A stretch of DNA of 64,000 nt from Streptomyces sp. HB132 (GCF_016909575.1 NZ_JAFBGA010000002.1:62001-126000), one strand, 5' to 3'; shown: positions 1 through 9,401, numbered from the stretch's first letter. The notes: generated from the sequence alone by a model not told the origin. Numbers and translations: made by a program.

Positions 1-973
1 GCGGCTCGGACAGATGCTTGGCCACCGTCCGGGCCCCGTCGGGAGCGCGCCCGGACGAGGGGGCGGGCCGGGTGTCGACGCCGGCTTCGCCGAGGAGGCC
101 GGCGAAAAGGCGCGCGGCGTCGCCCGCGGGGTCGTCGGTACGGGCGGCCGGCCCTCGGTCGCTCTTGTCGAGACGGCCCTCGTCGACCATGAGCGCGCTG
201 ACGGGCGCGATGTTCTCGTTGGGGCCGATGGGGTGGAGGGCCGGACCGGAGTAGCGCGAGGTGTCGTACGTCAGACGCACGGCCCCGGTGCCGCCGTCGC
301 CGTCACGCAGGGAGCGCGCCGCGCCGGTGGCAAGGGAGCGCAGGGCCTTCTCGTCGAGGGTGGGGTCGCCGCCGCCGACGAGTGTGAGCGTCCGGGAGTC
401 CGGGGAGAGCGTGACCTTCGTGGCGATGCGGTGGCCGGGGCCGAGAGCTGAGAGCGCGGCGGCGGTCGTGGCGATCTTCACGGTGGACGCGGGGGTCATG
501 GGGGTCGTCGCCCCACGCGCGTACAGCTGCTTTCCGGTGGCGGCGTCGACGACCACTGCGGTGCGTACGGAACCGAGGGCGGGCGCGTCCAGCAGGGGCT
601 CGATGGCGGTCTCCAGAGCGCTCGCTCCCGCCGGGGCCGTGAGGCCGACCGTGGCGCCGAGGGCGCTCAGGACGGAGGGTGCGCTGGGAGCGGGCGCGGG
701 CCCGCCGGGCACCGTCCCTTCGTGATGTGCGCCACCTGCACGCTGCTGGACGGTCGCCCGGACCCGCTCGGCCTTACGCTGACCGGAGTCCCAGGGACCG
801 GCGGCCAGGACGGCACCGACGGCGACGACCAGGCCGAGCACCGCGGAGCCTGCGACGAGCCTGAGGTCGTCCGGACCGCTCCCGCGCTTCAGGTACTTCG
901 GGGCGTTCCACCTGCCCCACCCGTCCCACCTGCTCAACGGTTCGTCCGTCGGTCTCTTCACCGGCTCGGCCAC
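1..973 (-). CDS. D-alanyl-D-alanine carboxypeptidase/endopeptidase, PBP4 (DacB) family, 3' part cut by window edge
   Basis: The frame is open from a GTG at 973 to the left edge of the window, giving 324 residues of the N-terminal part. The GTG has an AAAGGGG box about 10 nt upstream. The protein has a basic N-terminus, a hydrophobic segment around residues 38-59 (membrane anchor), a Pro/Ala linker, then a serine peptidase domain with the SxxK motif PASTVK (Ser163, Lys166) preceded by VVVDAATGKQLYARG. The SxN and KTG motifs would lie beyond the edge. The family trims or cross-links peptidoglycan stem peptides outside the membrane. It is divergent from ppa, with 86 bp between the starts. The family call is firm; carboxypeptidase versus endopeptidase activity cannot be decided here. 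Confidence 0.88.
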   Translation of the reverse strand, partial: MAEPVKRPTDEPLSRWDGWGRWNAPKYLKRGSGPDDLRLVAGSAVLGLVVAVGAVLAAGPWDSGQRKAERVRATVQQRAGGAHHEGTVPGGPAPAPSAPSVLSALGATVGLTAPAGASALETAIEPLLDAPALGSVRTAVVVDAATGKQLYARGATTPMTPASTVKIATTAAALSALGPGHRIATKVTLSPDSRTLTLVGGGDPTLDEKALRSLATGAARSLRDGDGGTGAVRLTYDTSRYSGPALHPIGPNENIAPVSALMVDEGRLDKSDRGPAARTDDPAGDAARLFAGLLGEAGVDTRPAPSSGRAPDGARTVAKHLSEP

Positions 974-1059
974 CGTTGATCAGCCCCTTTCGCGAGCACT
1001 CATCTGCGTGAGGGACACTTAACCACCAGTCGTATGTGTTGATCATGGAGGAGCCACCC

Positions 1060-1554
1060 GTGGAGTTCGACGTCACCATCGAGATCCCGAAGGGTTCGCG
1101 GAACAAGTACGAGGTGGACCACGAGACCGGTCGGATCCGCCTGGACCGTCGACTCTTCACCTCGACCAGCTACCCGGCCGACTACGGCTTCGTCGAGAAC
1201 ACCCTCGGCGAGGACGGCGACCCGCTGGACGCGCTGGTCATCCTGGACGAGCCGACCTTCCCCGGCTGCCTCATCAAGTGCCGCGCCATCGGCATGTTCC
1301 GGATGACCGACGAGGCCGGCGGCGACGACAAGCTGCTGTGCGTCCCGGCGTCCGACCCCCGGGTGGAGCACCTGCGCGACATCCACCACGTGTCGGAGTT
1401 CGACCGCCTGGAGATCCAGCACTTCTTCGAGGTCTACAAGGACCTGGAGCCCGGCAAGTCCGTCGAGGGCGCAGACTGGGTCGGCCGCGCCGAGGCCGAA
1501 GCCGAGATCGAGGCCTCCTACAAGCGCCTCGAGGCGCAGGGCGGCGCGCACTGA
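1060..1554 (+). CDS. ppa: Inorganic pyrophosphatase (family I)
   Basis: Soluble family I pyrophosphatase, 164 aa, hydrolysing PPi to two phosphates in the cytosol with Mg2+. The N-terminus reads [20 protein letters not shown], and the substrate and metal-binding segments [23 protein letters not shown] and the later D-x-R-V region are all intact. The start is the GTG at 1060, because GGAGGAG lies 5-8 nt upstream; an in-frame GTG at 1036 would add eight residues atypical of the family. A very strong hairpin follows the stop. The window also encodes the membrane proton-pumping pyrophosphatase HppA, so the organism has both PPi-consuming routes. Confidence 0.97.
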   Translation: MEFDVTIEIPKGSRNKYEVDHETGRIRLDRRLFTSTSYPADYGFVENTLGEDGDPLDALVILDEPTFPGCLIKCRAIGMFRMTDEAGGDDKLLCVPASDPRVEHLRDIHHVSEFDRLEIQHFFEVYKDLEPGKSVEGADWVGRAEAEAEIEASYKRLEAQGGAH

Positions 1555-1635
1555 CGTACCCCTTCCGGCTTCCGCTTACGGGCGGGACGGCGCGGGCAAC
1601 GGCACTTGGGGCCCACTGGCCCGGCTGACCGTACG

Positions 1636-1675
1636 ACAACGGGCGGCGCACCTTGACCGGTGCGCCGCCCGTTGT
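1636..1675 (+). terminator. Strong hairpin terminator after ppa
   Basis: A perfect 17-bp inverted repeat (1636-1652 with 1659-1675, loop of 6 nt) begins 82 bp after the ppa stop. There is no U tract, as is usual for Streptomyces terminators. It lies before the ThrE-like gene and makes upstream in-frame starts of that gene (for example at 1653) unlikely. Confidence 0.85.
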
Positions 1676-1751
1676 GTGTGGCCGCCCATGTCCGTGCCCA
1701 TACTGGGCAGAAGCGCTCCCGGAACGAGCGGTCGAGGAGGAACGAGGTCGA

Positions 1752-3467
1752 GTGGTGGCGGAACAGGGCGGTCCGGAGGACCAGAAGCCCCAGTCCGACG
1801 AGGCACACAGCGCCTTCGTCCCGCCCGTAGGTGTCGAGCAGCCCGCGGGCCCGCCCGAGGACGAGCATCCGACGTCGGAGTTCGCTCTCCCGCCCGGTCT
1901 GCACACCGATCCGTCGGCGCCGTCCGGCCCGGGCCAGGGTTCCGCTTCCGGTCCGGGGAGCGGTTTGGGATCCGACACGCTCACCTCCGCGTTCGTTCCG
2001 CCGAGCGGGTACAGCGCCCAGCACCAGCAGCCCTCGTTCACCCCCGCGCACGGCATTCCGATGGTCCGGCTGACCAAGGAAGCCCCGTGGCAGGACCGGA
2101 TGCGCACCATGCTGCGCATGCCGGTCACCGAACGTCCGGCGCCCGAGAGCGTGCAGAGGACCGACGACTCGGGACCCGCCGTACCGCGCGTGCTCGACCT
2201 CACCCTGCGTATCGGGGAGCTGCTCCTCGCGGGCGGCGAGGGCGCCGAGGACGTCGAGGCGGCCATGTTCGCGGTGACGCGTTCGTACGGGCTCGACCGC
2301 TCCGAGCCCACGGTCACGTTCACGCTGCTGTCCATCTCGTACCAGCCGTCACTGGTCGACGACCCGATCACGGCCAGCCGTACCGTACGCCGCCGGGGCA
2401 CCGACTACACCCGTCTGGCAGCGGTGTTCCGGCTGATCGACGACATCACGTCGGCGGAGCACGTCGAGGTCTCGCTGGAGGAGGCGTACCGGCGCCTGGC
2501 GGAGATCCGCCGTAACCGGCACCCGTATCCGGGCTGGGTGCTGACGGCAGCCGCAGGCCTGCTCGCGGGCTCCGCATCCGTGCTGGTCGGCGGTGGTGTG
2601 CTGGTCTTCATCGTGGCGGCGGCGGGCGCGATGCTCGGTGACCGGCTGGCCTGGCTCTGCGCCGGGCGCGGGCTGCCCGAGTTCTACCAGTTCACAGCAG
2701 CGGCCATGCCTCCGGCCGCGATGGGCATCGCGCTGACCCTCACCCATTCGACGGATGTGCGCCCTTCCGCGGTGATCACTGGTGGGCTGTTCGCACTGCT
2801 CCCCGGCCGGGCTCTGGTCGCCGGGGTGCAGGACGGCCTGACCGGTTACTACATCACCGCGGGAGCCCGTCTCCTGGAGGTCATGTACTTCTTCATCGGC
2901 ATCGTGGCGGGCGTACTGCTGATGCTCTATCTGGGGGTCCAGCTCGGCGCCGAGCTCAACCCGGAGGCCCGGTTCATCGCCAACGACCGGCCGGTGCTCC
3001 AGATCCTGGTCTCGATGACCCTCACCCTGGCCTTCGCGATCCTGCTCCAGCAGGAGCGCTCCACGGTGCTCGCGGTGACCCTCAACGGAGGCGTGGCCTG
3101 GATCATCTATGGTGCGATGGCCCGCGAGGGCGGCATCTCCCCGGTGGCGGCGACGGCCGTGGCGGCCGGCCTGGTGGGGCTGTTCGGCCAGTTGTTCTCG
3201 CGCTACCGCTACACCTCGTCGCTGCCCTACATCACGGCCGCGATCGGCCCGCTGTTGCCAGGTTCGGCGACCTACTTCGGTCTGCTGGGCGTTGCGCAGA
3301 ACGAGGTGAACACCGGGCTCACCTCACTCTTCACGGCTGTCGCCACGGCCCTGGCGATCGCCATCGGAGTCAATCTGGGGAGCGAGATCTCCAGGCTGTT
3401 CATGCGGGTGCCGGGCGCGATCGAGGGCGCCACCCGCCGGGCGGCCAAGCGGACCCGAGGCTTCTGA
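1752..3467 (+). CDS. Threonine/serine exporter family membrane protein (ThrE-like)
   Basis: Encodes about 571 aa. The first ~140 residues are Pro/Gly/Ser-rich and look disordered. Then comes the ThrE N-terminal domain, with the LRIGELLLAGGEGAEDVEAA helix and V-T-F-T-L-L-S-I-S region. Around ten hydrophobic segments follow, arranged as the ThrE (DUF1212) and ThrE_2 (DUF3815) halves. Corynebacterium ThrE exports threonine and serine using the proton motive force; the substrate here is inferred only. The start is one of two adjacent GTG codons (1752 or 1755) behind AGGAGG at 1735-1740. A frame extension further upstream overlaps the ppa terminator and is rejected. The gene converges on the DedA gene across a bidirectional terminator. 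Confidence 0.85.
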   Translation: MVAEQGGPEDQKPQSDEAHSAFVPPVGVEQPAGPPEDEHPTSEFALPPGLHTDPSAPSGPGQGSASGPGSGLGSDTLTSAFVPPSGYSAQHQQPSFTPAHGIPMVRLTKEAPWQDRMRTMLRMPVTERPAPESVQRTDDSGPAVPRVLDLTLRIGELLLAGGEGAEDVEAAMFAVTRSYGLDRSEPTVTFTLLSISYQPSLVDDPITASRTVRRRGTDYTRLAAVFRLIDDITSAEHVEVSLEEAYRRLAEIRRNRHPYPGWVLTAAAGLLAGSASVLVGGGVLVFIVAAAGAMLGDRLAWLCAGRGLPEFYQFTAAAMPPAAMGIALTLTHSTDVRPSAVITGGLFALLPGRALVAGVQDGLTGYYITAGARLLEVMYFFIGIVAGVLLMLYLGVQLGAELNPEARFIANDRPVLQILVSMTLTLAFAILLQQERSTVLAVTLNGGVAWIIYGAMAREGGISPVAATAVAAGLVGLFGQLFSRYRYTSSLPYITAAIGPLLPGSATYFGLLGVAQNEVNTGLTSLFTAVATALAIAIGVNLGSEISRLFMRVPGAIEGATRRAAKRTRGF

Positions 3468-3476
3468 CCGGCACAC

Positions 3477-3516
3477 GACGGCGCCCCGGCCCCCTCATGG
3501 GGACCGGGGCGCCGTC
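3477..3516. terminator. Bidirectional terminator between ThrE-like and DedA genes
   Basis: A 13-bp perfect stem (3477-3489 with 3504-3516) contains an inner C4/G4 stem and a tight loop. It sits between the convergent stops at 3467 and 3534 and can serve both genes. Confidence 0.85.
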
Positions 3517-3533
3517 GGTGCGTGCGCGGCGGG

Positions 3534-4898
3534 TCAGCGCCTGTCCTGCCAGCCGTACTGACCCGGGTCGTCCTGTCGGCCGTCGCCGCGCCCGGCCGGG
3601 GGCCTGTCGCCGTAGGGACCGCTCTCGGTGTCCTGACCGGGCCGGGCAGCGCCGTAGGGGCCGTCCTGCCCTCCGTCGTACGGGGCGGCCTGACTGCCGT
3701 ACGGATCGCCTTGGCCGCCGTGGCCGCTGCCGTACTGAGCGGTCGGGTCCGCGGACCCGTACTGCTCCGCCTGACCGTATCCGTACCGGCCGCCCCGGTC
3801 GCCGCCGTACTGGCCGGGCTGCTCGCCGTACTGACCGCCCTGCTCGCCGTACTGACCGCCCTGCTCGCCGCCGTACCGGCCGTACTGCTGCTCGCCGTAC
3901 TGGCCCTGGCCTGCGCCGTACTGGCCACCGGCCGGACCGGCGCCGTACTGGGCACCCCCCTGAGGGGCGCCGTACTGGGCACCCTGACCGCCGTACTGAC
4001 CCGTCTGGCCGCCGCCGTACTGGGCACCCTGGCCGCCGTACTGTCCGCCGCCGTACGGAGCATTCCGGTCGGTGCCGTACGGAGTGCCCTGGTCAGTGGT
4101 GTATCCACCTGCCTGGTCGGTGCCGTACGGAGTGCCGCCGTACTGCCCTGCCTGGTCCGCGGTGTACAGGTGGGCGGCGGGGCCCCGGCCGTCGTTGCCC
4201 GCTCCGCCGTGAGGGCCTGCCGCGGGGCCTTCGCCGGAGGGGCCCTGGTCGTCGCCCTGCTGTGCGGCGCCTTCCTTCTTCGACCTGCTGCGGGCCCGCA
4301 GGAACTCGATCACGATCGGCACCACGGAGATGAGCACGATCAGGATGAGGATCATCTCGATGTTCTCGTGCACGAAGTCGATCTTGCCGAGGGCCGCGCC
4401 GAGTACCGTCACGCCGACACCCCAGAGGATGCCGCCGATGATGTTGTACGTGATGAACGAGCGGTAGTTCATCCGGCTGACACCGGCGATGATCGGCGTG
4501 AACGTCCGGACGATGGGGACGAAGCGGGCCAGCACCAGCGACTTCGGTCCGTACTTCTCGAAGAACTCGTGGGCCTTCTCGACGTTCTCCTGCTTGAAGA
4601 GACGGGAGTCCGGGCGCTTGAAGAGCGCCGGCCCCACCTTGCGGCCGAAGAGATAGCCGACCTGGTCACCGATGATCGCCGCCAGGGCGACCAGGACACA
4701 GACCAGCCACAGGGGGTACTTCAGGTCTCCCGTCGTCACCAGAAGTCCGGTGGTGAACAGCAGGGAGTCACCCGGCAGGAAGAAGCCGATGAGCAGTCCG
4801 GACTCGGCGAACACGATGAGCAGGAGTCCGGGAAGCCCGAAGGTGTTGAGCAGATAATCCGGGTCCAGCCAGCTCGGGCCGAGCGCAAGCGTATTCAA
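3534..4898 (-). CDS. DedA family membrane protein with long Gln/Tyr/Gly-rich C-terminal tail
   Basis: Encodes 454 aa from a TTG start with GGAG 9 nt upstream. Residues 1-200 are a DedA (SNARE-associated/VTT) domain with the motifs FAESGLLIGFFLPGDSLLF and LARFVPIVRTFTPIIAGVSR. DedA proteins are probable lipid-flippase-type transporters linked to undecaprenyl-phosphate recycling and envelope homeostasis. After a basic stop-transfer stretch (RARSRSKKEG, about 201-210) comes a ~244-residue low-complexity tail with 15 QYG and several PYG/RYG repeats, presumably cytoplasmic and disordered. Typical DedA proteins are about 200-230 aa, so the tail doubles the protein. Its composition resembles prion-like or phase-separating sequences, which is an inference. 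It may also contract or expand by slippage, because the DNA is repetitive. Confidence 0.88.
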   Translation of the reverse strand: MNTLALGPSWLDPDYLLNTFGLPGLLLIVFAESGLLIGFFLPGDSLLFTTGLLVTTGDLKYPLWLVCVLVALAAIIGDQVGYLFGRKVGPALFKRPDSRLFKQENVEKAHEFFEKYGPKSLVLARFVPIVRTFTPIIAGVSRMNYRSFITYNIIGGILWGVGVTVLGAALGKIDFVHENIEMILILIVLISVVPIVIEFLRARSRSKKEGAAQQGDDQGPSGEGPAAGPHGGAGNDGRGPAAHLYTADQAGQYGGTPYGTDQAGGYTTDQGTPYGTDRNAPYGGGQYGGQGAQYGGGQTGQYGGQGAQYGAPQGGAQYGAGPAGGQYGAGQGQYGEQQYGRYGGEQGGQYGEQGGQYGEQPGQYGGDRGGRYGYGQAEQYGSADPTAQYGSGHGGQGDPYGSQAAPYDGGQDGPYGAARPGQDTESGPYGDRPPAGRGDGRQDDPGQYGWQDRR

Positions 4899-5046
4899 GG
4901 GTCCGGGCTCCAGGTTGGTCGGTGTGCGCGGCTGCGTGGCCGCCCCAAGCTATCAACGCTGCGGCGGACGCCTGGGTTCCACTGGCGTAAGCAAGGATGC
5001 GCCCGGTACGAACCGGAGCAAAGCTTTCCTCAGGAGGTGCCACGTC

Positions 5047-5412
5047 ATGGGCATTGAGGAATACGGCGGCGGGCAGACGGCCCGCGCGGACGTGCTGGTC
5101 GTCACCACGAACGACGTACCCGGCTACCAGGTGACGCAGGTCATCGGGGAGGTGTTCGGGCTCACTGTCCGCTCCCGTCACCTCGGCAGCCAGATCGGCG
5201 CCGGTCTGAAGTCGATGGTCGGCGGTGAGCTGAAAGGGCTGACCAAGACGCTCGTCGAGACCCGCAACCAGGCGATGGAGCGGCTCGTCGAGCAGGCCAG
5301 GTCCCGCGGCGCGAACGCGGTGCTGATGATGCGCTTCGACGTGAGCGAGGCGGCGGACGTGGGCACCGAGGTCTGTGCCTACGGGACCGCGGCCGTGATC
5401 AGCGCCGCCTGA
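5047..5412 (+). CDS. YbjQ family (DUF74) heavy-metal-binding-domain protein
   Basis: Encodes 121 aa from an ATG preceded by AGGAGGTG. It matches the YbjQ/DUF74 family: a TTNDVPGYQVTQVIGEVFG strand-turn near the N-terminus, a central helix with ETRNQAMERLVEQARSRGAN, and a final AVLMMRFDVSE strand. The family forms small pentamers of unknown role; the name heavy-metal-binding is historical, and I see no Cys/His cluster here. It is divergent from dedA with about 150 bp between. It is followed by 126 bp rich in imperfect CGTCCTGA repeats before wrbA, so it is probably monocistronic. Confidence 0.85.
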   Translation: MGIEEYGGGQTARADVLVVTTNDVPGYQVTQVIGEVFGLTVRSRHLGSQIGAGLKSMVGGELKGLTKTLVETRNQAMERLVEQARSRGANAVLMMRFDVSEAADVGTEVCAYGTAAVISAA

Positions 5413-5416
5413 CCGT

Positions 5417-5497
5417 CACGTCCTGAACATCGCGTCCTGATCCGCGCGTCCTGACCGCGCCTCCTCACCCCGCGCGTCCTGATCCGCACGTCCTCCC
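5417..5497 (+). repeat. Imperfect CGTCCTGA direct repeats in the wrbA leader
   Basis: Five copies of CGTCCTGA or close variants, spaced by 6-20 bp, fill the 126-bp gap between the YbjQ gene and the wrbA start. No hairpin is obvious. The role is unknown and it may simply be low-complexity intergenic DNA. Confidence 0.4.
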
Positions 5498-5538
5498 GCT
5501 CCCCGGTCCGTCCGCGTTCCTCTCCCGGAGGCTCCCGC

Positions 5539-6162
5539 ATGCCCACACCCGTCAACGTCGCCGTCATCTACTACTCCTCCACCGGCACCGTCTCCACGAT
5601 CGCCGAGGCCGTCGCCAGGGACGCCGAGAACGCCGGCGCGCAGGTACGCCTGCGCAAGGCCGCCGAACTCGCCCCACAGGCCGCCATCGACTCCAATCCG
5701 GCCTGGGCCGAACACGCCAGGGCGACCGCGGGCATCCCCGAGGTCTCGCCCGACGACATGGTCTGGGCGGACGCGGTGATCTTCGGGACACCCACCCGCT
5801 ACGGGAACGTGACCGCCCAGCTCAAGCAGTTCCTCGACACGCTGGGGGGCCTCTGGCAGGCGGGCAGCCTCGCCGACAAGGTCTACAGCGGCTTCACCGC
5901 CAGCAGTACCGCCCACGGGGGCCAGGAATCCACCCTGCTGGCGCTCTACAACACCGTCTACCACTTCGGCGGCATCCTGGTCCCTCCCGGCTACACGGAC
6001 CCCTCGAAGTTCGTCGACGGCAATCCGTACGGCACCTCCCACGTCTCGGGGCAGGGCGACATCCCGGTCGCAGAGCAGACCCTGACCGCCGCGCGGGTCC
6101 AGACCGAGCGCGTCGTGAAGTTCACCCGTGCCATCAAGGCCGGACTCGCGGCCGAGAACTGA
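5539..6162 (+). CDS. wrbA: NAD(P)H:quinone oxidoreductase, WrbA family flavoprotein
   Basis: Encodes 207 aa from an ATG with GGAGG 8 nt upstream. It has the flavodoxin-like FMN-binding loop YYSSTGTVSTIAEAV near the N-terminus and the WrbA signatures FGTPTRYGNVTAQLKQFLD, TASSTAHGGQESTL and VPPGY. The family is a tetrameric FMN enzyme that reduces quinones by two electrons and so limits redox cycling. It ends 11 bp before the gadB start, so the two genes almost certainly form an operon. This pairs a quinone reductase with an acid- and stress-related decarboxylase, and a shared stress response is an inference. Confidence 0.93.
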   Translation: MPTPVNVAVIYYSSTGTVSTIAEAVARDAENAGAQVRLRKAAELAPQAAIDSNPAWAEHARATAGIPEVSPDDMVWADAVIFGTPTRYGNVTAQLKQFLDTLGGLWQAGSLADKVYSGFTASSTAHGGQESTLLALYNTVYHFGGILVPPGYTDPSKFVDGNPYGTSHVSGQGDIPVAEQTLTAARVQTERVVKFTRAIKAGLAAEN

Positions 6163-6173
6163 GGAGACCGCCC

Positions 6174-7598
6174 ATGCCGCTCCACAAGGGTTCGCACGGC
6201 GAGGCCGCGCCGACCGACGAGCACCGCAGACTGGCGCTGAACCCGTTCTTCGGCGAGGCCGACCCGACCGCACCGATGGTCGCCGCGCCGCCGACGCACC
6301 GTCTCCCGGACGGCCCACTGCCGCCGTCGACCGCCTACCGGCTCATCCACGACGAGCTGATGCTCGACGGCAACTCCCGGCTCAACCTCGCCACCTTCGT
6401 CACCACCTGGATGGAACCCCAGGCCGGCGTGCTGATGGGCGAGTGCCGGGACAAGAACATGATCGACAAGGACGAGTACCCGCGGACCGCCGAGCTGGAA
6501 CGACGCTGCGTGGCGATGCTCGCCGACCTCTGGAACGCGCCCGACCCCGGGTCCACGGTGGGCTGCTCGACCACGGGCTCCAGCGAGGCCTGCATGCTGG
6601 CCGGGATGGCGCTGAAACGCCGCTGGTCCGCCAGGAACGCCGACCGTTATCCGGCGTCCGCCCGGCCCAATCTGGTCATGGGCGTCAACGTCCAGGTCTG
6701 CTGGGAGAAGTTCTGCACGTTCTGGGAGGTGGAGCCCCGGCAGGTCCCGATGGAGGGTGAGCGCTTCCATCTGGACCCGCAGGCGGCCGCCGAACTGTGC
6801 GACGAGAACACCATCGGTGTGGTCGGCATCCTCGGCTCCACCTTCGACGGTTCCTACGAGCCGATCGCGGAGCTCTGCGCGGCGCTGGACGATCTGCAGG
6901 AACGCACCGGGCTCGACGTCCCCGTCCATGTGGACGGGGCGTCCGGGGCGATGGTGGCGCCGTTCATCGACGAGGACATGGTGTGGGACTTCCGGCTCCC
7001 CAGGGTGTCCTCGATCAACACCTCCGGGCACAAGTACGGTCTGGTCTACCCGGGGGTGGGCTGGGCCCTGTGGCGTTCCCCGGCCGAGCTGCCGGAGGAG
7101 CTGGTGTTCCGGGTCAACTACCTGGGCGGCGACATGCCCACCTTCGCGCTCAACTTCTCCCGGCCGGGCGCGCAGGTCGTGGCGCAGTACTACACGTTCC
7201 TGCGGCTGGGCCGGGAGGGCTATCGCGCCGTCCAGCAGGCGTCCCGGGACATCGCGCTCCGACTGGCGACGGAGTTCGAGTCCCTGGACGACTTCCGGCT
7301 GCTGACCCGGGGCGACGACCTCCCGGTGTTCGCCCTGACGACGAAACCCCACGTGAAGGCGTACGACGTCTTCGACGTGTCGAGGCGCCTTCGCGAGCGC
7401 GGGTGGCTGGTGCCCGCGTACACCTTCCCCGCCAACCGCCAGGACCTGTCGGTGCTGCGCGTGGTGTGCCGCAACGGCTTCTCCTCCGACCTCGCGGAGA
7501 TGCTGGTGGACGACCTGCGCGGACTCCTTCCGGAGCTGCGCGCCCAGGCGCATCCACTGAACCGGGGCGCGGGGGCCCGGACGGCCTTCCACCACTGA
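6174..7598 (+). CDS. gadB: Glutamate decarboxylase (PLP-dependent, group II)
   Basis: Encodes 474 aa, close to the usual ~465. The ATG follows GAGGAGACC. PLP-fold features are intact: GCSTTGSSEACMLAGMALKR (phosphate-binding loop), HVDGASGAMVAPF with the PLP-pairing Asp, and the Schiff-base lysine in INTSGHKYGLVYPG. It converts glutamate to GABA and CO2, consuming a cytosolic proton. No glutamate/GABA antiporter gene is adjacent, so a complete Gad acid-resistance pair is not visible here. The C-terminus is short and does not show the calmodulin-type extension of plant enzymes. It is the second gene of the wrbA-gadB operon. Confidence 0.95.
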   Translation: MPLHKGSHGEAAPTDEHRRLALNPFFGEADPTAPMVAAPPTHRLPDGPLPPSTAYRLIHDELMLDGNSRLNLATFVTTWMEPQAGVLMGECRDKNMIDKDEYPRTAELERRCVAMLADLWNAPDPGSTVGCSTTGSSEACMLAGMALKRRWSARNADRYPASARPNLVMGVNVQVCWEKFCTFWEVEPRQVPMEGERFHLDPQAAAELCDENTIGVVGILGSTFDGSYEPIAELCAALDDLQERTGLDVPVHVDGASGAMVAPFIDEDMVWDFRLPRVSSINTSGHKYGLVYPGVGWALWRSPAELPEELVFRVNYLGGDMPTFALNFSRPGAQVVAQYYTFLRLGREGYRAVQQASRDIALRLATEFESLDDFRLLTRGDDLPVFALTTKPHVKAYDVFDVSRRLRERGWLVPAYTFPANRQDLSVLRVVCRNGFSSDLAEMLVDDLRGLLPELRAQAHPLNRGAGARTAFHH

Positions 7599-7614
7599 CG
7601 CGCCGGAAGGCCGT
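7581..7614. terminator. Compact convergent terminator overlapping both coding ends
   Basis: The inverted repeat ACGGCCTTCC (7581-7590) / GGAAGGCCGT (7605-7614) spans the gadB stop and reaches the stop of the oppositely transcribed ABC permease. The last codons of gadB and the permease stop are therefore part of the hairpin itself. Confidence 0.65.
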
Positions 7615-8420
7615 CAGCGGCTGAGCCGCGCGAACCTCCGTACCGCCGCCGGGAAGAACACCGCGATCAGCACCACCGGCCAGAGCACCGCGAGCAGTTC
7701 GGCGTGTTCGGCGGCCCAGGAGCCCGTCGGGCCGCCCGGGTTGCCGAACAGGCCGCGTACCGCCGTCGCCGTGGCCGACATCGGGTTCCACTCCACGGCT
7801 GTGCCCAGCCAGCCCGGCATCGACTCCGGCGACGCGAAGACGTTGGAGAGGAAGCCCACCGGCCAGACGAGGATCTGCACGGCCTGCACCATCTCCGGCC
7901 TGCCCGCGACCATCGCGAGCTGGATGCCGATCCAGAGCATCGCGAACCGCAGCAGGAGCAGCAGCCCCAGAGCGGCCAGAGCGGCGGCCGTGCCGTTGTG
8001 CCAGCGCCAGCCCAGCGCGTAGCCGACTCCGGTCATCACGGCGAGAGCCGCCACCGACTGGAGCATGTCGGCGGCACTGCGCCCGACCAGGACCGCGCCC
8101 GAGACCATCGGCATGGAACGGAACCGGTCGATGAGCCCCTTGTCCAGGTCCTGGGTGACGGCCAGCATCGTGCCCTCGAGGCCGAAGGCCATGGTGAGCG
8201 CGAGCATGCCGGGGACCAGGAACTCGGTGTTGTCCCCGTCGACCGCGCTGCCGCCGCCGACCAGGTAGTTGAACATCAGGAGCAGCATCACCGGGAAGAC
8301 CAGACCGACGACCACCTGGGCGGGTTGCCTCGCCCAGTGCGCCAGCTCGCGCCGGGTCATCGTCCAGCAGTCGGTCAGCGCCCAGCCGATGCGCCCCGGT
8401 CCCGCCACGGCCGTGCTCAT
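7614..8420 (-). CDS. ABC-2 type transporter permease (DrrB-like)
   Basis: Encodes 268 aa with six hydrophobic segments and the ABC-2 membrane signature region [21 protein letters not shown] and [25 protein letters not shown], as in daunorubicin-resistance DrrB-type permeases. It pairs with the ATPase encoded just upstream; the ATG overlaps the ATPase stop (ATGA). The pair should export a lipophilic compound or drug. No biosynthetic cluster is nearby, so the natural substrate is unknown. Confidence 0.92.
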   Translation of the reverse strand: MSTAVAGPGRIGWALTDCWTMTRRELAHWARQPAQVVVGLVFPVMLLLMFNYLVGGGSAVDGDNTEFLVPGMLALTMAFGLEGTMLAVTQDLDKGLIDRFRSMPMVSGAVLVGRSAADMLQSVAALAVMTGVGYALGWRWHNGTAAALAALGLLLLLRFAMLWIGIQLAMVAGRPEMVQAVQILVWPVGFLSNVFASPESMPGWLGTAVEWNPMSATATAVRGLFGNPGGPTGSWAAEHAELLAVLWPVVLIAVFFPAAVRRFARLSR

Positions 8421-9391
8421 GCCGCCACCTCCGTGTCCATGGGTGTGCGGGTCCCGCTGCCGCCTCCGGTGAGGGACAGGAAGACCTCGTCCAGCGTGGG
8501 CCGGCGCACCGCGATGTCCTCCGCCTCGATGCCCGCCTCCTCCAGCACCCGCACGGTGCGGGCCAGGGCCCGCATGCGGTCCGGGGCGGGTGCGCCGATC
8601 AGCCGCCGGTCCTCGTCCACGGTCACCCCGTCACCGAGCAACGCGGCAGCCTCGCCGAGCCGGTGCGCGTCGCGGACGACCACGTCGACGCGGTCCCCGC
8701 CGACCATCGCCTTCAGCCGGTCGGCCGTGCCCTCAGCGATGACCCGGCCGCCGTCGATGACCGAGATCCGGTCGGCCAGCTGGTCCGCCTCCTCCAGGTA
8801 CTGGGTGGTCAGCAGGACAGTGGTGCCACCGACGGCCAGGGCACGCACGGCGTTCCACACCTCGGCCCGCCCCCGCGGGTCGAGTCCGGTCGTGGGCTCG
8901 TCCAGGAACAGCACCTCCGGGTCGGTGATCAGGGACGCGGCCAGGTCGAGCCGACGCCGCATGCCCCCGCTGTACTGCTTGACCGCCTTGCGCCCGGCGT
9001 CCTCGAGCCCGAACCGCTCCAGCAGTTCGTCGGCCCGGATACCCGCCCTGCGCGCGCCGAGGTGGTAGAGCCTGCCGAACATCTCCAGGTTCTGCCTGCC
9101 GCCGAGTTCCTCGTCCACCGCCGCGTGCTGCCCGAGCAGCCCGATCCGCCGCCTGACCTCACCGGCCTCGGACCGTACGTCGAACCCCGCCACCTCGGCC
9201 CGCCCCCCGTCGTGCCGCAACAGGGTCGTCAGCACGCGGACGGCGGTGGTCTTGCCCGCCCCGTTGGGGCCGAGGACCCCGTGCACCGTTCCGCCCCGGA
9301 CGGCAAGGTCGAGGCCGTCCAGGGCGCGCTTCTCCCCGTACCGCTTGTGCACTCCTTCGACGACGATCGCGTCGCTCACGGTGTCCACCAC
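8417..9391 (-). CDS. ABC transporter ATP-binding protein (DrrA family)
   Basis: Encodes about 324 aa. It has Walker [16 protein letters not shown]-loop [14 protein letters not shown], signature [15 protein letters not shown], Walker [20 protein letters not shown] and the H-loop region. The C-terminal ~80 residues form the regulatory domain typical of DrrA. Several GTG codons could start it (9391, 9388 or 9379); AGAAGGGG lies just ahead. It is translationally coupled to the permease. Two copies of a TCAA-AC-TTGA palindrome lie in the 85-bp leader, just downstream of the PadR gene, so it is probably under PadR repression with induction by the exported compound. Confidence 0.93.
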   Translation of the reverse strand: MVDTVSDAIVVEGVHKRYGEKRALDGLDLAVRGGTVHGVLGPNGAGKTTAVRVLTTLLRHDGGRAEVAGFDVRSEAGEVRRRIGLLGQHAAVDEELGGRQNLEMFGRLYHLGARRAGIRADELLERFGLEDAGRKAVKQYSGGMRRRLDLAASLITDPEVLFLDEPTTGLDPRGRAEVWNAVRALAVGGTTVLLTTQYLEEADQLADRISVIDGGRVIAEGTADRLKAMVGGDRVDVVVRDAHRLGEAAALLGDGVTVDEDRRLIGAPAPDRMRALARTVRVLEEAGIEAEDIAVRRPTLDEVFLSLTGGGSGTRTPMDTEVAA

Positions 9392-9401
9392 CCCTTCTCT
9401 T

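Noticed and set aside
1653..1751. N-terminal extension of the ThrE-like protein
   Set aside because: The first codons lie in the ppa terminator hairpin, and GTG 1752 with AGGAGG fits better.
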